From a virus, in IMG/VR virus record IMGVR_UViG_3300006982_000001, positions 64,001-104,118 of that record: a stretch of 40,118 nt of DNA; one strand, written 5' to 3'. The notes under the pieces were generated by a model. That model did no database searches. It was given only the letters and a program-made list of their open reading frames with translations, and was not told the origin of the DNA. This document shows, piece by piece, positions 7,199 through 15,485 of this stretch. Position numbers and translations under genes: made by a program. Position 1 is the first letter of the stretch. Each line of letters begins with the position of its first letter.

Positions 7199-9784
7199 AT
7201 GCTACTACGCTACGGGCCGACCGACAACCACGTAGAACTGTCGGAGGCCGAGATCGACGAGGAGTTCGGAAAGCAAGACATCGCACGCGTCTTCATCAAG
7301 CGCGGGGATCTCACCGAGAGCGACGTCGAGCGAGGCGTCACCGAGATGTTCATCGTCGAGACGACGTCCACCACGGACGCCAACGCCGACTTCGGTGGAG
7401 TCCTCCGGGATATCTCCCAGAACGGATCGCTGACGGAGTTCATCGTCGAGTCCTTCGAGCGCTACTCCAGAGACGCTGATCCGACTCCGGGTGGTGAACG
7501 ATGGGACGGAGTCGCAGACAGTACGATCATCTCCGACGGAGTCAGCTCTGTTCCACAGCTCTCGGCAGGAACGATCAGCACCGTCCGCACGCCGATGACG
7601 ATGGTCTTCAGTCACTCCTCGCAGGCCAAGAAGATCCGCGAGACGGAGACAGCGGGTGGAGGAGAGCTGAAGTACCGACCGGACAAGACGGTCGACTACG
7701 TCGCCTCACTCGGAGCCGATAAGACAGCGACGACGCTCAGTCCCGCGAATCAGAACATCGCCGGAGAGTTCAATGCCGAGAAGAAGGGTGGCGATACGGA
7801 TCTGACACATCTTCGCCTCGTCGGAGCAGGTGAGGGTCGTGCCCAGCAGACCGTGAACTTCGTCCCCTCGGCCGATCCTTACGACTACGAAAACGACTCC
7901 GATTACGCGAACGTCAATCGATACACAGCCTCTCACTGGTCTCAGGGCGACCGTAAGGAGTGGGACGTCCGCTCGAATAAGGATCACACGGACATCGACT
8001 CGCTCGAGCGTCTGGGAGAGACGATCACGGACGATATCCAGAACACGCACATCGAGGCCAACGCCAATATCCGAGGACTGGACGTCGATCTCGGAGACGA
8101 GTTCACGGTCAACTACCCAGAGGAGAACATCAGTCAGGCCGCGCGCGTGGTCAAGATGACGACGATGATCGACAGCTCTGGGTTCACCTATCAGGTGACT
8201 CTGAGCTCTCGTCAGCAGGCCCTCGAGGATCCGCAGTCCGAGGATCGGAAGGACACGGATCGGTACAATCTGGCCTTTGAGGGATCGCCGGTGACGATGA
8301 CGACGGGTGGAGGACGTCAGCCGGTAAACGCCTCGAATAACTATGAGTTCGACTTCTACTACCCAGCCGAGGTCAAATTCGAGCACCGTGTCAATTTGTT
8401 CGTCAAGGGACTCGCGTACCGGGCCTACTCGTCTGGAGCTGCTGCCGGTGGGGAGCATACGCATTCGGTGTCGGTGACGCACCCGTCTCACGCTCACGAT
8501 ATCCCGGCAGCCGAGTTCGCTCACACGCACCAGATCTCGCTGACAAACGCCTCTGCGGAGCTTCATTCCCACTCCGACGGAACATACGGAGCAGCTAATC
8601 ATCCCCACTCAGACGGGACCTACGGCGCTGCAAACCACCCTCACTCCGACGGGACGTTCGGGGCCGACAGTCACCCTCACTCGGATGGGACGTTCGGAGC
8701 CGACAACCACCCGCACGGGGACGGGACCTATGCCGCCAGTCAGCACGGTCACCAAGAGGGGACGTTCAACGCTGACAACCACGATCACTCGCAGAATATC
8801 ACCGAGTCGTCGACAGCGAATACACCTCACGGAGCCGTCGCAGCGTCTGGAGATCAGATCTCCTTCGTTGGGAGCACTTCAGGCTGGGAGGAGGTACAGA
8901 CGATCAGCGAGAGTGGCTACGAGATGGGTGTGGTACACGTTCACGCTACCGGCGCGGAGAACGTTCTCGAGTGTCGTGCTCGAGACTCGTCCGACGGATC
9001 CAGCGGCTTCGACGCTACACCGAACGCGAGTGGGACTGCCGTGGTAGGTACCAGCGACCCGGATGGACAGTCCTCGTCTGTCACACTAATGATCCCAGAG
9101 GACTGGGGGTTCATCGACGTAGACGTCAGGGCTTCGAGTGGTGCAGTGAACACGAACGTCCACGTCGCGTGGATACTGCTCGGAGAGCACACGCACGACG
9201 TCACGATCACCTCTCCCACCGGATTCACCGAGCCTGCAGTCTTCGGACAGTCAGCGGATACAGGACCGGGAGTTGGCGGTCAGTCGGATTCAACGGCTCC
9301 TGACGTAGATGGTCAATCGGGCTCATCTTCCCCGGACGTAGATGGATCGTCTGGATCGACAGCGCCAGACGTGGGCGGGAACTCGGGATCGACAGCTCCT
9401 GACGTCGGTGGATCCTCTGGGGAAGATAACCCCGGAGTGTCTGGGAACACGGACAGTGAGGGCGGGATCCGTACCAGTACGACGGAGCTGGGAACCACGG
9501 AGAGCACGACCACTCCAGCTAACGAGGGTGGTCATACGCACGATCCAGAGGCTGGTCTGATCCAGTTTGCCGAGTTCCCCTCGAACTGTGACGTCCTCGT
9601 AAACGGGCAGAGTGTCGGGACAGCTCTGGGAGGAGGGACGGGGACATTCGAGCAGGAGGTGGACATCGCAGGACTGCTCAACCCCGGTCAAGTGAACACG
9701 ATCGAGATCACGTCAGACACACTCGGGCACATCCAAGCCCATCTCGATATCGATGTTTACCGGCAGATACTTGGTGACGGATAG
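7199..9784 (+). CDS. Tail-tip / baseplate hub protein with His-rich and Gly-Ser repeats
   Basis: This 861-residue protein follows the tape measure gene by three bases, the usual place of the tail hub. Residues 1-350 are a mixed alpha/beta acidic region like tail-hub proteins. Residues 456-527 hold six 12-residue units of the form HPHSDGTYGAAN, giving paired HxH sites that could bind metal, as in trimeric phage fibre proteins. A beta domain follows. Residues 683-748 carry six 11-residue units such as GSSGSTAPDVG. A final beta domain ends in VDIAGLLNPGQVNTIEI. It may combine hub and adhesion roles. The hub assignment rests mostly on position. Confidence 0.75.
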   Translation: MLLRYGPTDNHVELSEAEIDEEFGKQDIARVFIKRGDLTESDVERGVTEMFIVETTSTTDANADFGGVLRDISQNGSLTEFIVESFERYSRDADPTPGGERWDGVADSTIISDGVSSVPQLSAGTISTVRTPMTMVFSHSSQAKKIRETETAGGGELKYRPDKTVDYVASLGADKTATTLSPANQNIAGEFNAEKKGGDTDLTHLRLVGAGEGRAQQTVNFVPSADPYDYENDSDYANVNRYTASHWSQGDRKEWDVRSNKDHTDIDSLERLGETITDDIQNTHIEANANIRGLDVDLGDEFTVNYPEENISQAARVVKMTTMIDSSGFTYQVTLSSRQQALEDPQSEDRKDTDRYNLAFEGSPVTMTTGGGRQPVNASNNYEFDFYYPAEVKFEHRVNLFVKGLAYRAYSSGAAAGGEHTHSVSVTHPSHAHDIPAAEFAHTHQISLTNASAELHSHSDGTYGAANHPHSDGTYGAANHPHSDGTFGADSHPHSDGTFGADNHPHGDGTYAASQHGHQEGTFNADNHDHSQNITESSTANTPHGAVAASGDQISFVGSTSGWEEVQTISESGYEMGVVHVHATGAENVLECRARDSSDGSSGFDATPNASGTAVVGTSDPDGQSSSVTLMIPEDWGFIDVDVRASSGAVNTNVHVAWILLGEHTHDVTITSPTGFTEPAVFGQSADTGPGVGGQSDSTAPDVDGQSGSSSPDVDGSSGSTAPDVGGNSGSTAPDVGGSSGEDNPGVSGNTDSEGGIRTSTTELGTTESTTTPANEGGHTHDPEAGLIQFAEFPSNCDVLVNGQSVGTALGGGTGTFEQEVDIAGLLNPGQVNTIEITSDTLGHIQAHLDIDVYRQILGDG
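8564..8779 (+). repeat. Six 36-base repeats coding HxH units
   Basis: Six in-frame 36-base units encode HSHSDGTYGAAN, HPHSDGTYGAAN and variants, followed by a partial HDHSQN. His at positions 1 and 3 is invariant. The HxH spacing is known from metal-threaded trimeric phage fibres, where each trimer holds an iron ion. Confidence 0.9.
9245..9442 (+). repeat. Six 33-base repeats coding Gly-Ser-Pro units
   Basis: Six in-frame 33-base units encode GQSDSTAPDVD, GSSGSTAPDVG and variants. The Gly/Ser/Pro/Asp composition suggests an extended flexible or collagen-like stalk between two beta domains of the tail-tip protein. Confidence 0.9.
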
Positions 9785-9797
9785 AGTATAGGGAACT

Positions 9798-10172
9798 ATG
9801 CCACAAGACGAGGAGGCCAGCTACGAGATCGTCGATCAGCGTCAGGGGCGCATCCAGCTCGAGATTATGCTGCCTAACTCGAAGCAACCGATGCAGCACG
9901 GTGTCCGCATCGAGAAGGCGAAGAAGCACCCGGACGGGATTCAGGGCTTCATCGAGGAGCAGGTTCAGCGAATCGCCGCCCGTCATGCGTCCGTCGATAT
10001 CCCCGAAGAAGAGGAGATCGAGCAGAGCAAGACGGTCGGTTTCGATCCGCGCACGCGGGATGGACAGGCGATAGAGGACAAGTACCTGAACGAGGAGATC
10101 CGTCATATGGCCGAAGAAGATCAGCTGCCATCGGACGGGGCATCGGACGGACGTGGTGACAGCGGTCAGTGA
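9798..10172 (+). CDS. Acidic protein behind the tail-tip gene, unknown
   Basis: This 124-residue acidic protein, 13 bases after the tail-tip gene, has an early beta part (YEIVDQRQGRIQLEIMLP) and then charged helices with EIEQSKTVGFDPRTRDGQ. The tail is a Ser/Gly/Asp-rich disordered segment. It is probably a small virion or tail-completion protein because of its place between tail-tip and fibre genes. No family was recognised. A T-run (10182-10185) follows the stop and may end this transcript. Confidence 0.6.
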   Translation: MPQDEEASYEIVDQRQGRIQLEIMLPNSKQPMQHGVRIEKAKKHPDGIQGFIEEQVQRIAARHASVDIPEEEEIEQSKTVGFDPRTRDGQAIEDKYLNEEIRHMAEEDQLPSDGASDGRGDSGQ

Positions 10173-10212
10173 ACTCCGCTCTTTTCTCGAAGTACGGATT
10201 TCTGTAGGTAGA

Positions 10213-10272
10213 GACTCTTAGCCTTTGATTCTCGGACAAAGGTTTAACACCCTCGCCAGAGAATCAAGAGTC
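10213..10272. promoter_or_regulatory. Bulged inverted repeat around a TATA-like element
   Basis: The right arm GAGAATCAAGAGTC (10259-10272) pairs with GACTCTT (10213-10219) and TTGATTCTC (10225-10233), leaving a small bulge on the left and a 25-base loop. The loop carries CAAAGGTTTAACACC, a TATA-like stretch (TTTAA) about 40 bases before ATG 10283. CAAACGCTTAACGACC stands about 30 bases before the tape measure ATG (4220), so the two may be a late promoter type. The fold could be an operator or a leader hairpin. Confidence 0.5.
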
Positions 10273-10282
10273 AGAGGAACAG

Positions 10283-10735
10283 ATGACTACACAGGTCCAC
10301 GACACCGGTGAGGAGTTCGCCATCAAGGACCTGTTCCGCCTCGACCTGCTCACCAAACCCGCGTCTGTCTCGATCGGACTCTACTACGATGCCACCGATG
10401 CCCTCGCCGATGGCTCGGACATCGGCGCGATCACCACGGAGCCGACGGGTGGCTCCTATGCGCGTCAGACGGCGTCGTTCGATGGAGCCGACTTCACGGT
10501 ACAAGATAACGCAAACGGGAATTGGGAAGCGGTCATCGTGGATCAGGTCTTCGATACGAGCGACTCGTCCCAAGATATCGATGCATACTTCGTCGTAGTG
10601 AACTTCCAAGCCTCCGATACAGGAGACGGCGCGGCGAATGATCACCTGTATTTCACGGGGCCTCTGGATCAGACCTACGACCTGAACAGCGTCGACCAGT
10701 TTACACTCAAAGGTGCAGGCCTCGAGGTGAACTGA
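10283..10735 (+). CDS. Virion beta-sandwich protein, putative
   Basis: This 150-residue acidic protein is nearly all beta. It includes SIGLYYDATDALADGSD and a mid-part GGSYARQTASF, a pattern seen in phage structural proteins that decorate fibres or tails. It starts at ATG 10283 behind the bulged inverted repeat and heads the fibre-gene run. A role as a virion surface or fibre-attachment protein is inferred from position and composition. No catalytic motif was seen. Confidence 0.55.
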   Translation: MTTQVHDTGEEFAIKDLFRLDLLTKPASVSIGLYYDATDALADGSDIGAITTEPTGGSYARQTASFDGADFTVQDNANGNWEAVIVDQVFDTSDSSQDIDAYFVVVNFQASDTGDGAANDHLYFTGPLDQTYDLNSVDQFTLKGAGLEVN

Positions 10736-10736
10736 A

Positions 10737-10961
10737 ATGAGTAACGATGAAATCATCTTCGCAGAGGAGGAAAGAGCGGAGCACTGCATCGACGGACAGT
10801 GCTCTGAGCACGGCGATGGCGATCGTGAGTGTCAGATCCCAAAAACCAAACAGGATATAACGGAGGATCTGGATTCACGCAAGACATCCCGAAAAATTCA
10901 AATCGGGCAGGCTGAACCGAAGACAGCGACTGCCGATGTCGTCAGAAGTGGTGACCAATGA
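10737..10961 (+). CDS. Small Cys-containing protein, unknown
   Basis: This 74-residue acidic to mixed protein starts one base after the previous stop and ends in an ATGA overlap with the next gene. The first half contains HCIDGQCSEHGDGDREC, three Cys and two His close together, which could form a metal site. The second half is polar with Lys/Arg and probably disordered. It lies in the fibre gene run; function is unknown. Confidence 0.55.
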   Translation: MSNDEIIFAEEERAEHCIDGQCSEHGDGDRECQIPKTKQDITEDLDSRKTSRKIQIGQAEPKTATADVVRSGDQ

Positions 10962-11254
10962 TCGAATGTAGATTCGTTCCAGATGGAGTGACCGAAGTAC
11001 CACCGATGGCTCGAGATGACCAGAAACTCGCGGAATTTCTGGAGCAGGCCACGGTCTCGGATACCAGTCCCCTCGAGAGCTGGAGAGATGTGCAAAGAGT
11101 GCGACCCGGATCGAGAGACCACATCGCTCTGAAGATCCCCGGAGCACTCGATGAATACACCGATACGACTCTCACTTCGCTGGAGGATGCGATCGTATCG
11201 AACATCCCGGAGCTCCGTAAACACGATTCCGGGTGGACGGTGGTGGAGGAATAG
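10958..11254 (+). CDS. Small protein of the fibre gene run, unknown
   Basis: This 98-residue protein is coupled to its upstream neighbour by ATGA. It mixes helices (DDQKLAEFLEQATV and TSLEDAIVSNIPEL) with short strands and ends in WTVVEE. It may be an accessory tail protein. No family or motif was recognised. The following gene starts four bases after its stop. Confidence 0.55.
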   Translation: MIECRFVPDGVTEVPPMARDDQKLAEFLEQATVSDTSPLESWRDVQRVRPGSRDHIALKIPGALDEYTDTTLTSLEDAIVSNIPELRKHDSGWTVVEE

Positions 11255-11258
11255 ATAG

Positions 11259-11807
11259 ATGGCAACCGATTTCGTCTTCCCGGAGGACTCAGGTACGGGA
11301 GCGACCGGGGGTGACAACGCGGACGCTGCGAACTTCGCTACGTTGGCTTACGCTACGGGATTCAAAGACGTCGCTATCTCGGGGCTGGGTCTATCAAACA
11401 CCACCTACGGAACGTCTACAGATGTAGATGCCGGTCTATGCGTCGTCACGGACGCGAGTGCTCAAGAGGCTCAGACGAGCGAAGTCCGAGATCAAGGAGT
11501 GGCCTACTCTGTGATCGTAGCAGCTCGTACGGGGTTGTCTCTGAGCGCTTCGGGTGTGGATGCGATCTGGCTGGACATCGATCTATCTACCGACGATACG
11601 ATCACCATCCAAGTCGGTGAACCAGCCAGTCAGCCGAAGCTCAAGTTGGCCGAAGTCGACAACGATAACAACGAGACCACGCTGTTCAACCGAGTCCGTG
11701 AAACGACTCAGACATACGCTACTCGTAGCGATGTCCCGAACGTCCCGACGGGTCAATCGGTGTTCGTCGAGGACGTGAACAGATTCCTCTACGAGGATGG
11801 GCAATGA
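11259..11807 (+). CDS. Tail fibre/appendage protein, paralogue A
   Basis: This 182-residue acidic, beta-rich protein begins with DFVFPEDSGTGATGGDN. The same opening recurs in the next gene (DFVFPEDAGTGAPGGDN), and the two match through a DIDLSTDDTITI core, so they are tandem duplicates. The end (QSVFVEDVNRFLYEDGQ) recurs at the C-terminus of the gene at 12403. This region is a set of shuffled modules typical of fast-evolving phage adhesion proteins. The intact copy is the reference that shows paralogue B is frameshifted. Confidence 0.7.
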   Translation: MATDFVFPEDSGTGATGGDNADAANFATLAYATGFKDVAISGLGLSNTTYGTSTDVDAGLCVVTDASAQEAQTSEVRDQGVAYSVIVAARTGLSLSASGVDAIWLDIDLSTDDTITIQVGEPASQPKLKLAEVDNDNNETTLFNRVRETTQTYATRSDVPNVPTGQSVFVEDVNRFLYEDGQ

Positions 11808-12046
11808 CCGTCGACTTTGTCTTCCCCGAGGATGCCGGGACAGGAGCTCCCGGTGGGGACAACGTCGATGCAGCTAACTTCGCCGCTCTCGTCCATCAAG
11901 AGAATCTCGCCAGCTTCGTTCAGAATGGAGTGGATCTGACGTACAACTCCGGAGATCCATCAGTCGATCTCTCGGCTGGAATGCTATTTGTAGAGGATTC
12001 AGGAGCCCAAGAAGCCAGACGTCCGAGACTCGGGATCGGGGAGTGA
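11804..12046 (+). CDS. Tail fibre protein paralogue B, N-terminal fragment
   Basis: This 80-residue product overlaps the previous stop (ATGA). It matches paralogue A up to DSGAQEA; the last nine residues (RRPRLGIGE) are unlike A. Moving one base back at GCC 12014-12016 gives QTSETRDRGVTYVVL, which restores the match to A's QTSEVRDQGVAYSVI and runs into the next reading frame. One base seems lost in the third position of the Ala codon. The intact protein would be 198 residues (11804-12399). A sequencing error, a true mutation or a recoding event would look the same. Confidence 0.65.
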   Translation: MTVDFVFPEDAGTGAPGGDNVDAANFAALVHQENLASFVQNGVDLTYNSGDPSVDLSAGMLFVEDSGAQEARRPRLGIGE

Positions 12047-12399
12047 CCTATGTGGTCTTGATGTCGCCACGGTCGGGGATCGGTCTCGCTGCTGGATCTG
12101 TGAACTACGTCTACGTGAGCATCGACCTGAGCTCCGACGACACGATCAATATCACCACAAATACTACGGCAACTCCGCCGAGTAATCCATCTGTGCAGGT
12201 AGCCACGATCGACACCTCATCCGACGAGGTAGCAAAGAACTACGACGTTCCGGAGTCTGAATGGCTATCTGCTCTGGTGCGGATGTCGGTTCGGCTGGGA
12301 GAGGTGCTGGAGATCCCAGCTGAATATGGTCACACCGTTGCTGGTCCGTACAAGATCGACGGGCAGATCAAAGTAGACGGTACGCTAAAGGTGGTGTAA
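12043..12399 (+). CDS. Tail fibre protein paralogue B, C-terminal fragment
   Basis: This 118-residue frame begins at GTG 12043, overlapping the previous stop (GTGA), so coupled translation is possible. It carries the core VSIDLSSDDTINI that matches paralogue A, then diverges to a Thr/Pro linker and a C-terminal part with GPYKIDGQIKVDGTLKV, a repetitive 'DG' strand like fibre shafts. The frame is open upstream to the point where it joins the N-terminal fragment. I read it as the second half of one gene broken by a single missing base. Confidence 0.65.
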   Translation: MTYVVLMSPRSGIGLAAGSVNYVYVSIDLSSDDTINITTNTTATPPSNPSVQVATIDTSSDEVAKNYDVPESEWLSALVRMSVRLGEVLEIPAEYGHTVAGPYKIDGQIKVDGTLKVV

Positions 12400-12402
12400 A
12401 GA

Positions 12403-12777
12403 ATGACAGTCACTCTCGACAGCGACCAGTTAGACTTCGAGACTCACAACTGGAGGTTCTACATCGATGAAGGTGCTGATGAGCTCGTCGTAGAGCACAA
12501 AGCATCCTCCACAGAACTCCGCTTTAACTCGGCAGGCGAGTTCGATGGGGTGGATGTCTCGGCTCACTCCTCCCGTCACGGTCCGGGAGGATCGGACGAA
12601 CTCATCGATCAAGGTGTAGATACCACCGATGACGTGGTTCACAATACCGTCAAATCTTCGGTACGTCAGCCCTTCCCGAAGTATGCAACCATCGACGACG
12701 TCCCGGCTTCGCTTGAAGAAGCAGACGTCGCGTGGGTGCAAGATGTGAACCGATTCGTGTACGACGACGGAAACTGA
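12403..12777 (+). CDS. Tail fibre/appendage protein with RHGPGGSDEL motif
   Basis: This 124-residue acidic protein starts three bases after the preceding frame. The middle holds SAHSSRHGPGGSDELID, matching the 'H-x2-RH-x-PGGSD-L' signature common in phage tail fibre proteins. The C-terminus (VAWVQDVNRFVYDDGN) is shared with the protein at 11259, perhaps a joint for binding a common partner. It is a likely fibre segment; the receptor is unknown. Confidence 0.7.
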   Translation: MTVTLDSDQLDFETHNWRFYIDEGADELVVEHKASSTELRFNSAGEFDGVDVSAHSSRHGPGGSDELIDQGVDTTDDVVHNTVKSSVRQPFPKYATIDDVPASLEEADVAWVQDVNRFVYDDGN

Positions 12778-12782
12778 TAACA

Positions 12783-13406
12783 ATGGTACTACAACTCGCA
12801 GCGAACCGAGACGACGTGGAAAAGATGGCAGCGCTCAGAGGATTCGGTGATAGTCTCATCGATTCTCTGCCCGCTGCTATGTCAGCAGGTACGACAGGCG
12901 GCGGGTCGGTGACGTCGGGAGCATCGTCTACGAGTGTCACAGCCGGGGCGACGGGAGGAGATACGGCTGTTTTGAACGCGACAGCAACTGGGTTCTCTCG
13001 TTCCGCGACGAACTACCTGATCGGGGGATTCAGCTTCCCTGATGGAGTTCAACCGACGGATACTGTTCAACTGGGATATCCACCCGGTGATCCGACCACG
13101 GGTAATGGTATCTTCTACGATGCCACCAACAACGTCCTGAACTCGAACGGAACGACCGTCTCCCCTACCGTGATCAGCTTCGATGGACTGATGAACATCA
13201 TCGAGATCTACGATCACGGTCTCGTTGAGGGTGACGTGGATTTCAAGATTCACAATCCCGTCAATGGTAGCGAGACCTTCAACATCCAAGACACGACGGT
13301 CTCAAACGTGAGTAAGAGAGTATTCGTTGAGAGCAACGGTACCGGTGATACGGTGGATGTGCAGTTCTGGGAAGAGGTCTGGAGATCTCAGGGGGTAGAG
13401 CCGTGA
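12783..13406 (+). CDS. Fibre-region protein, tandem paralogue 1
   Basis: This 207-residue beta-rich protein with a Gly/Ser/Thr-rich stretch (about residues 35-65) starts at ATG 12783. It shares its N-terminus LQLAANRDDVEKMA with the next gene's LQQAANRNDVREAA, and both continue with a Gly-rich linker and a beta domain, so they arose by duplication. It ends in a GTGA overlap with that gene. It lies between fibre proteins and the tailspike, which suggests an adhesion or tailspike-anchoring role, but no family was recognised. Confidence 0.6.
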   Translation: MVLQLAANRDDVEKMAALRGFGDSLIDSLPAAMSAGTTGGGSVTSGASSTSVTAGATGGDTAVLNATATGFSRSATNYLIGGFSFPDGVQPTDTVQLGYPPGDPTTGNGIFYDATNNVLNSNGTTVSPTVISFDGLMNIIEIYDHGLVEGDVDFKIHNPVNGSETFNIQDTTVSNVSKRVFVESNGTGDTVDVQFWEEVWRSQGVEP

Positions 13407-14002
13407 CTCTGCAGCAAGCGGCTAACCGGAACGACGTCCGAGAAGCCGCCACGGTCTTCGGGTACGCGAGGCAGCTATCCAATACGGCTCCCAAAGAGGT
13501 CAGCACAAACAGCAGTGGTGGTGGTAGTGTCTCGTTCAATCGGAATGGAGCTGCTGTAGAGCCCGGTACGACAGGAGGTGACTTTGCCGCGATCACAGGC
13601 ACTCCACACGACGAGTGGCGAGCTCCTATCAGCAGAGTCATCATCGGGTATCGGCACCCGAACAATGCTCCCGCCGATGACTTCAACATCGGATTCGTCC
13701 CCAGCACGATCGATGATACGACCGGGTCGTACATCGATCTCGAGACGCAAGAATTCGTCTCTGGAGCTCAGCGGACGGATGCCTCGAGCTTTCTCAGTTT
13801 CGGCTCGAACGTTCAGTTCGTGGAGATCGTAGAGAACCGCGCCGAAAATCACACCCAGTTCTGGGTTCAAGGAGAGCTGGCTGAGCAGATCGAGCAGGTA
13901 GACGATGTCGCGTCTACAAACAGAGTGCTCGGTAGTAGCAACGGGAACGGTGACAATCTGCTCATCCCGTTCCTGCAAGAGTCCTACCACGGAACGCTGT
14001 AG
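13403..14002 (+). CDS. Fibre-region protein, tandem paralogue 2
   Basis: This 199-residue protein starts at GTG 13403, overlapping the previous stop. The N-terminal helix TLQQAANRNDVREAATVFG matches the opening of the protein at 12783, followed by a Ser/Gly linker (STNSSGGGSVSFN) and a divergent beta domain. The shared head and variable body suggest a common anchor that carries different binding domains. The tailspike gene starts directly at the base after its stop. Confidence 0.6.
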   Translation: MTLQQAANRNDVREAATVFGYARQLSNTAPKEVSTNSSGGGSVSFNRNGAAVEPGTTGGDFAAITGTPHDEWRAPISRVIIGYRHPNNAPADDFNIGFVPSTIDDTTGSYIDLETQEFVSGAQRTDASSFLSFGSNVQFVEIVENRAENHTQFWVQGELAEQIEQVDDVASTNRVLGSSNGNGDNLLIPFLQESYHGTL

Positions 14003-15484
14003 ATGAGTGCAACCACGAAGATTCGTAGATGGCTGAACGTCGAATACAACGAGGTGACGGCTAAATTCGGCGACTTCAAGGCTGTCTATACTGGTTCTCG
14101 TTCTGCTGACGCAATTATGCGTCGGGAGGGAGTCGACGGTGACTTCGTGGTAGACGGTCCCGAGGGTGAACTCGCTCGGGATCCTGATGGAGCTACTGCT
14201 CTGAACGAGGGAATGCTGGCGATGGACGACTACTGGTCCATCGAAGTGAAAGACGATGTCCCGATTAATACGACGCAGATCTACATCCCCTCACGGACAG
14301 CGTTCATCAACCGAGCAAGAATCTACCAAGAGCCTGATACGGTCGAGAAGAACTTCGTGATGATCCAGAACCTCGGGTCGAAGGACGGGTTCACTCGGTT
14401 CGAGGATATGGACGAGGATATCGTATTCGCTTGTGCTGGTGGTGGATTCGTAGATGGTCAGGCAGGAAAGAACTACGATCTGGCGAACACGCATACGGTC
14501 TCTCTGAACAATATCAGACGGCTGTATCTTAAGGATCCTGTAATCCTCAGGTCGAACTCGTTCAGTATCAGCCCGTCTGACTGTGTAGACGTCTATGCCA
14601 CCAATCTCCGGATGTTCAACTTCGGGGAGTCTACCAACCAAGATGGCGTTCACTTCGGTGACTGCGATAACGTAGTCGATGGGATTCTCGGTCAGACTCA
14701 GGACGATCTGCTCGCAATCACCTGTCATAGCTTCGTCGGCTCTATCGACGGATACGCGATCAACAACGTGGTCGGCCGCTCTATCTACGCGAACGGGATC
14801 CGAATCAACAAAGCCGCTGCGAACACTGGTGACGGGAACGAGGTGCGGATCAGGAATATTGATATCACGAACGCAAATATCTACGGTACTCGAGCTCGGA
14901 TCTGCGTCTACGGGAACGCCGACGACGATACCTACTACGAGAATGTTAATCTCGAAGCCACTGGTCGGGATATTGGATGGGAAGGCGTGCTCGTCTTGGG
15001 GCACGCTCGAGATTGCGATATCGATATTACGACCCGAGGAAATCAGCGTCCCCCGTTCCGCGCACTCCGAACCCTGACTGACTGCGATGTGAAGCTCAAC
15101 GCTCGGGACTCTAACCAGACGAGGGCGATGGCGACGGCTGCCGAAGCCTATGGTACGACGTTCGATATCAATACGGTTCAGCATCCTGAGGCAGACGCTG
15201 GTCACCTGTTCATCCGCGAAAGGACGGATAACGAAGTAAAGGGTAAAATGGAAGATGGGCAGCACGGTGTCGTACTGGGGACAGTGAATGCGGGCGAGAC
15301 CGTCGAACGCACGCGGATCAGAGATCTCCACGTTCTCAATCCGACTGCCCACGGTGTGCAAGAAGTGTCCGGGGATTACAATCTCGTATATGGTTCTATC
15401 TTCCATAACACGGGCGAGGACTTCGTCAATCTGAACGGGGCTAACAGTAAGATAGATGCTCCGTCAGTCATAGACAGTCCGTAA
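14003..15484 (+). CDS. Tailspike with parallel beta-helix (pectin lyase-like)
   Basis: This 493-residue protein has short strand-turn repeats through residues 100-480, the look of a right-handed parallel beta-helix. Residues 213-218 (QDGVHF) and 233-239 (QDDLLAI) resemble the 'TDG' and 'DDxxAI' motifs of GH28 polygalacturonases; D214, D234 and D235 are the candidate acids. Such enzymes on phage tails cut the host's surface sugar coat. About 100 N-terminal residues are likely the tail-anchoring part. The beta-helix call is fairly strong. Enzymatic activity is inferred, and a non-catalytic binder is possible. Confidence 0.75.
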   Translation: MSATTKIRRWLNVEYNEVTAKFGDFKAVYTGSRSADAIMRREGVDGDFVVDGPEGELARDPDGATALNEGMLAMDDYWSIEVKDDVPINTTQIYIPSRTAFINRARIYQEPDTVEKNFVMIQNLGSKDGFTRFEDMDEDIVFACAGGGFVDGQAGKNYDLANTHTVSLNNIRRLYLKDPVILRSNSFSISPSDCVDVYATNLRMFNFGESTNQDGVHFGDCDNVVDGILGQTQDDLLAITCHSFVGSIDGYAINNVVGRSIYANGIRINKAAANTGDGNEVRIRNIDITNANIYGTRARICVYGNADDDTYYENVNLEATGRDIGWEGVLVLGHARDCDIDITTRGNQRPPFRALRTLTDCDVKLNARDSNQTRAMATAAEAYGTTFDINTVQHPEADAGHLFIRERTDNEVKGKMEDGQHGVVLGTVNAGETVERTRIRDLHVLNPTAHGVQEVSGDYNLVYGSIFHNTGEDFVNLNGANSKIDAPSVIDSP

Positions 15485-15485
15485 G

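Noticed and set aside
14291-15406. Long leftward open frame opposite the tailspike gene
   Set aside because: It mirrors the codon structure of the forward gene, has no promoter or ribosome site, and its product is low in recognisable pattern; the forward beta-helix protein explains the sequence. The same holds for the long leftward frame at 28797-29840.
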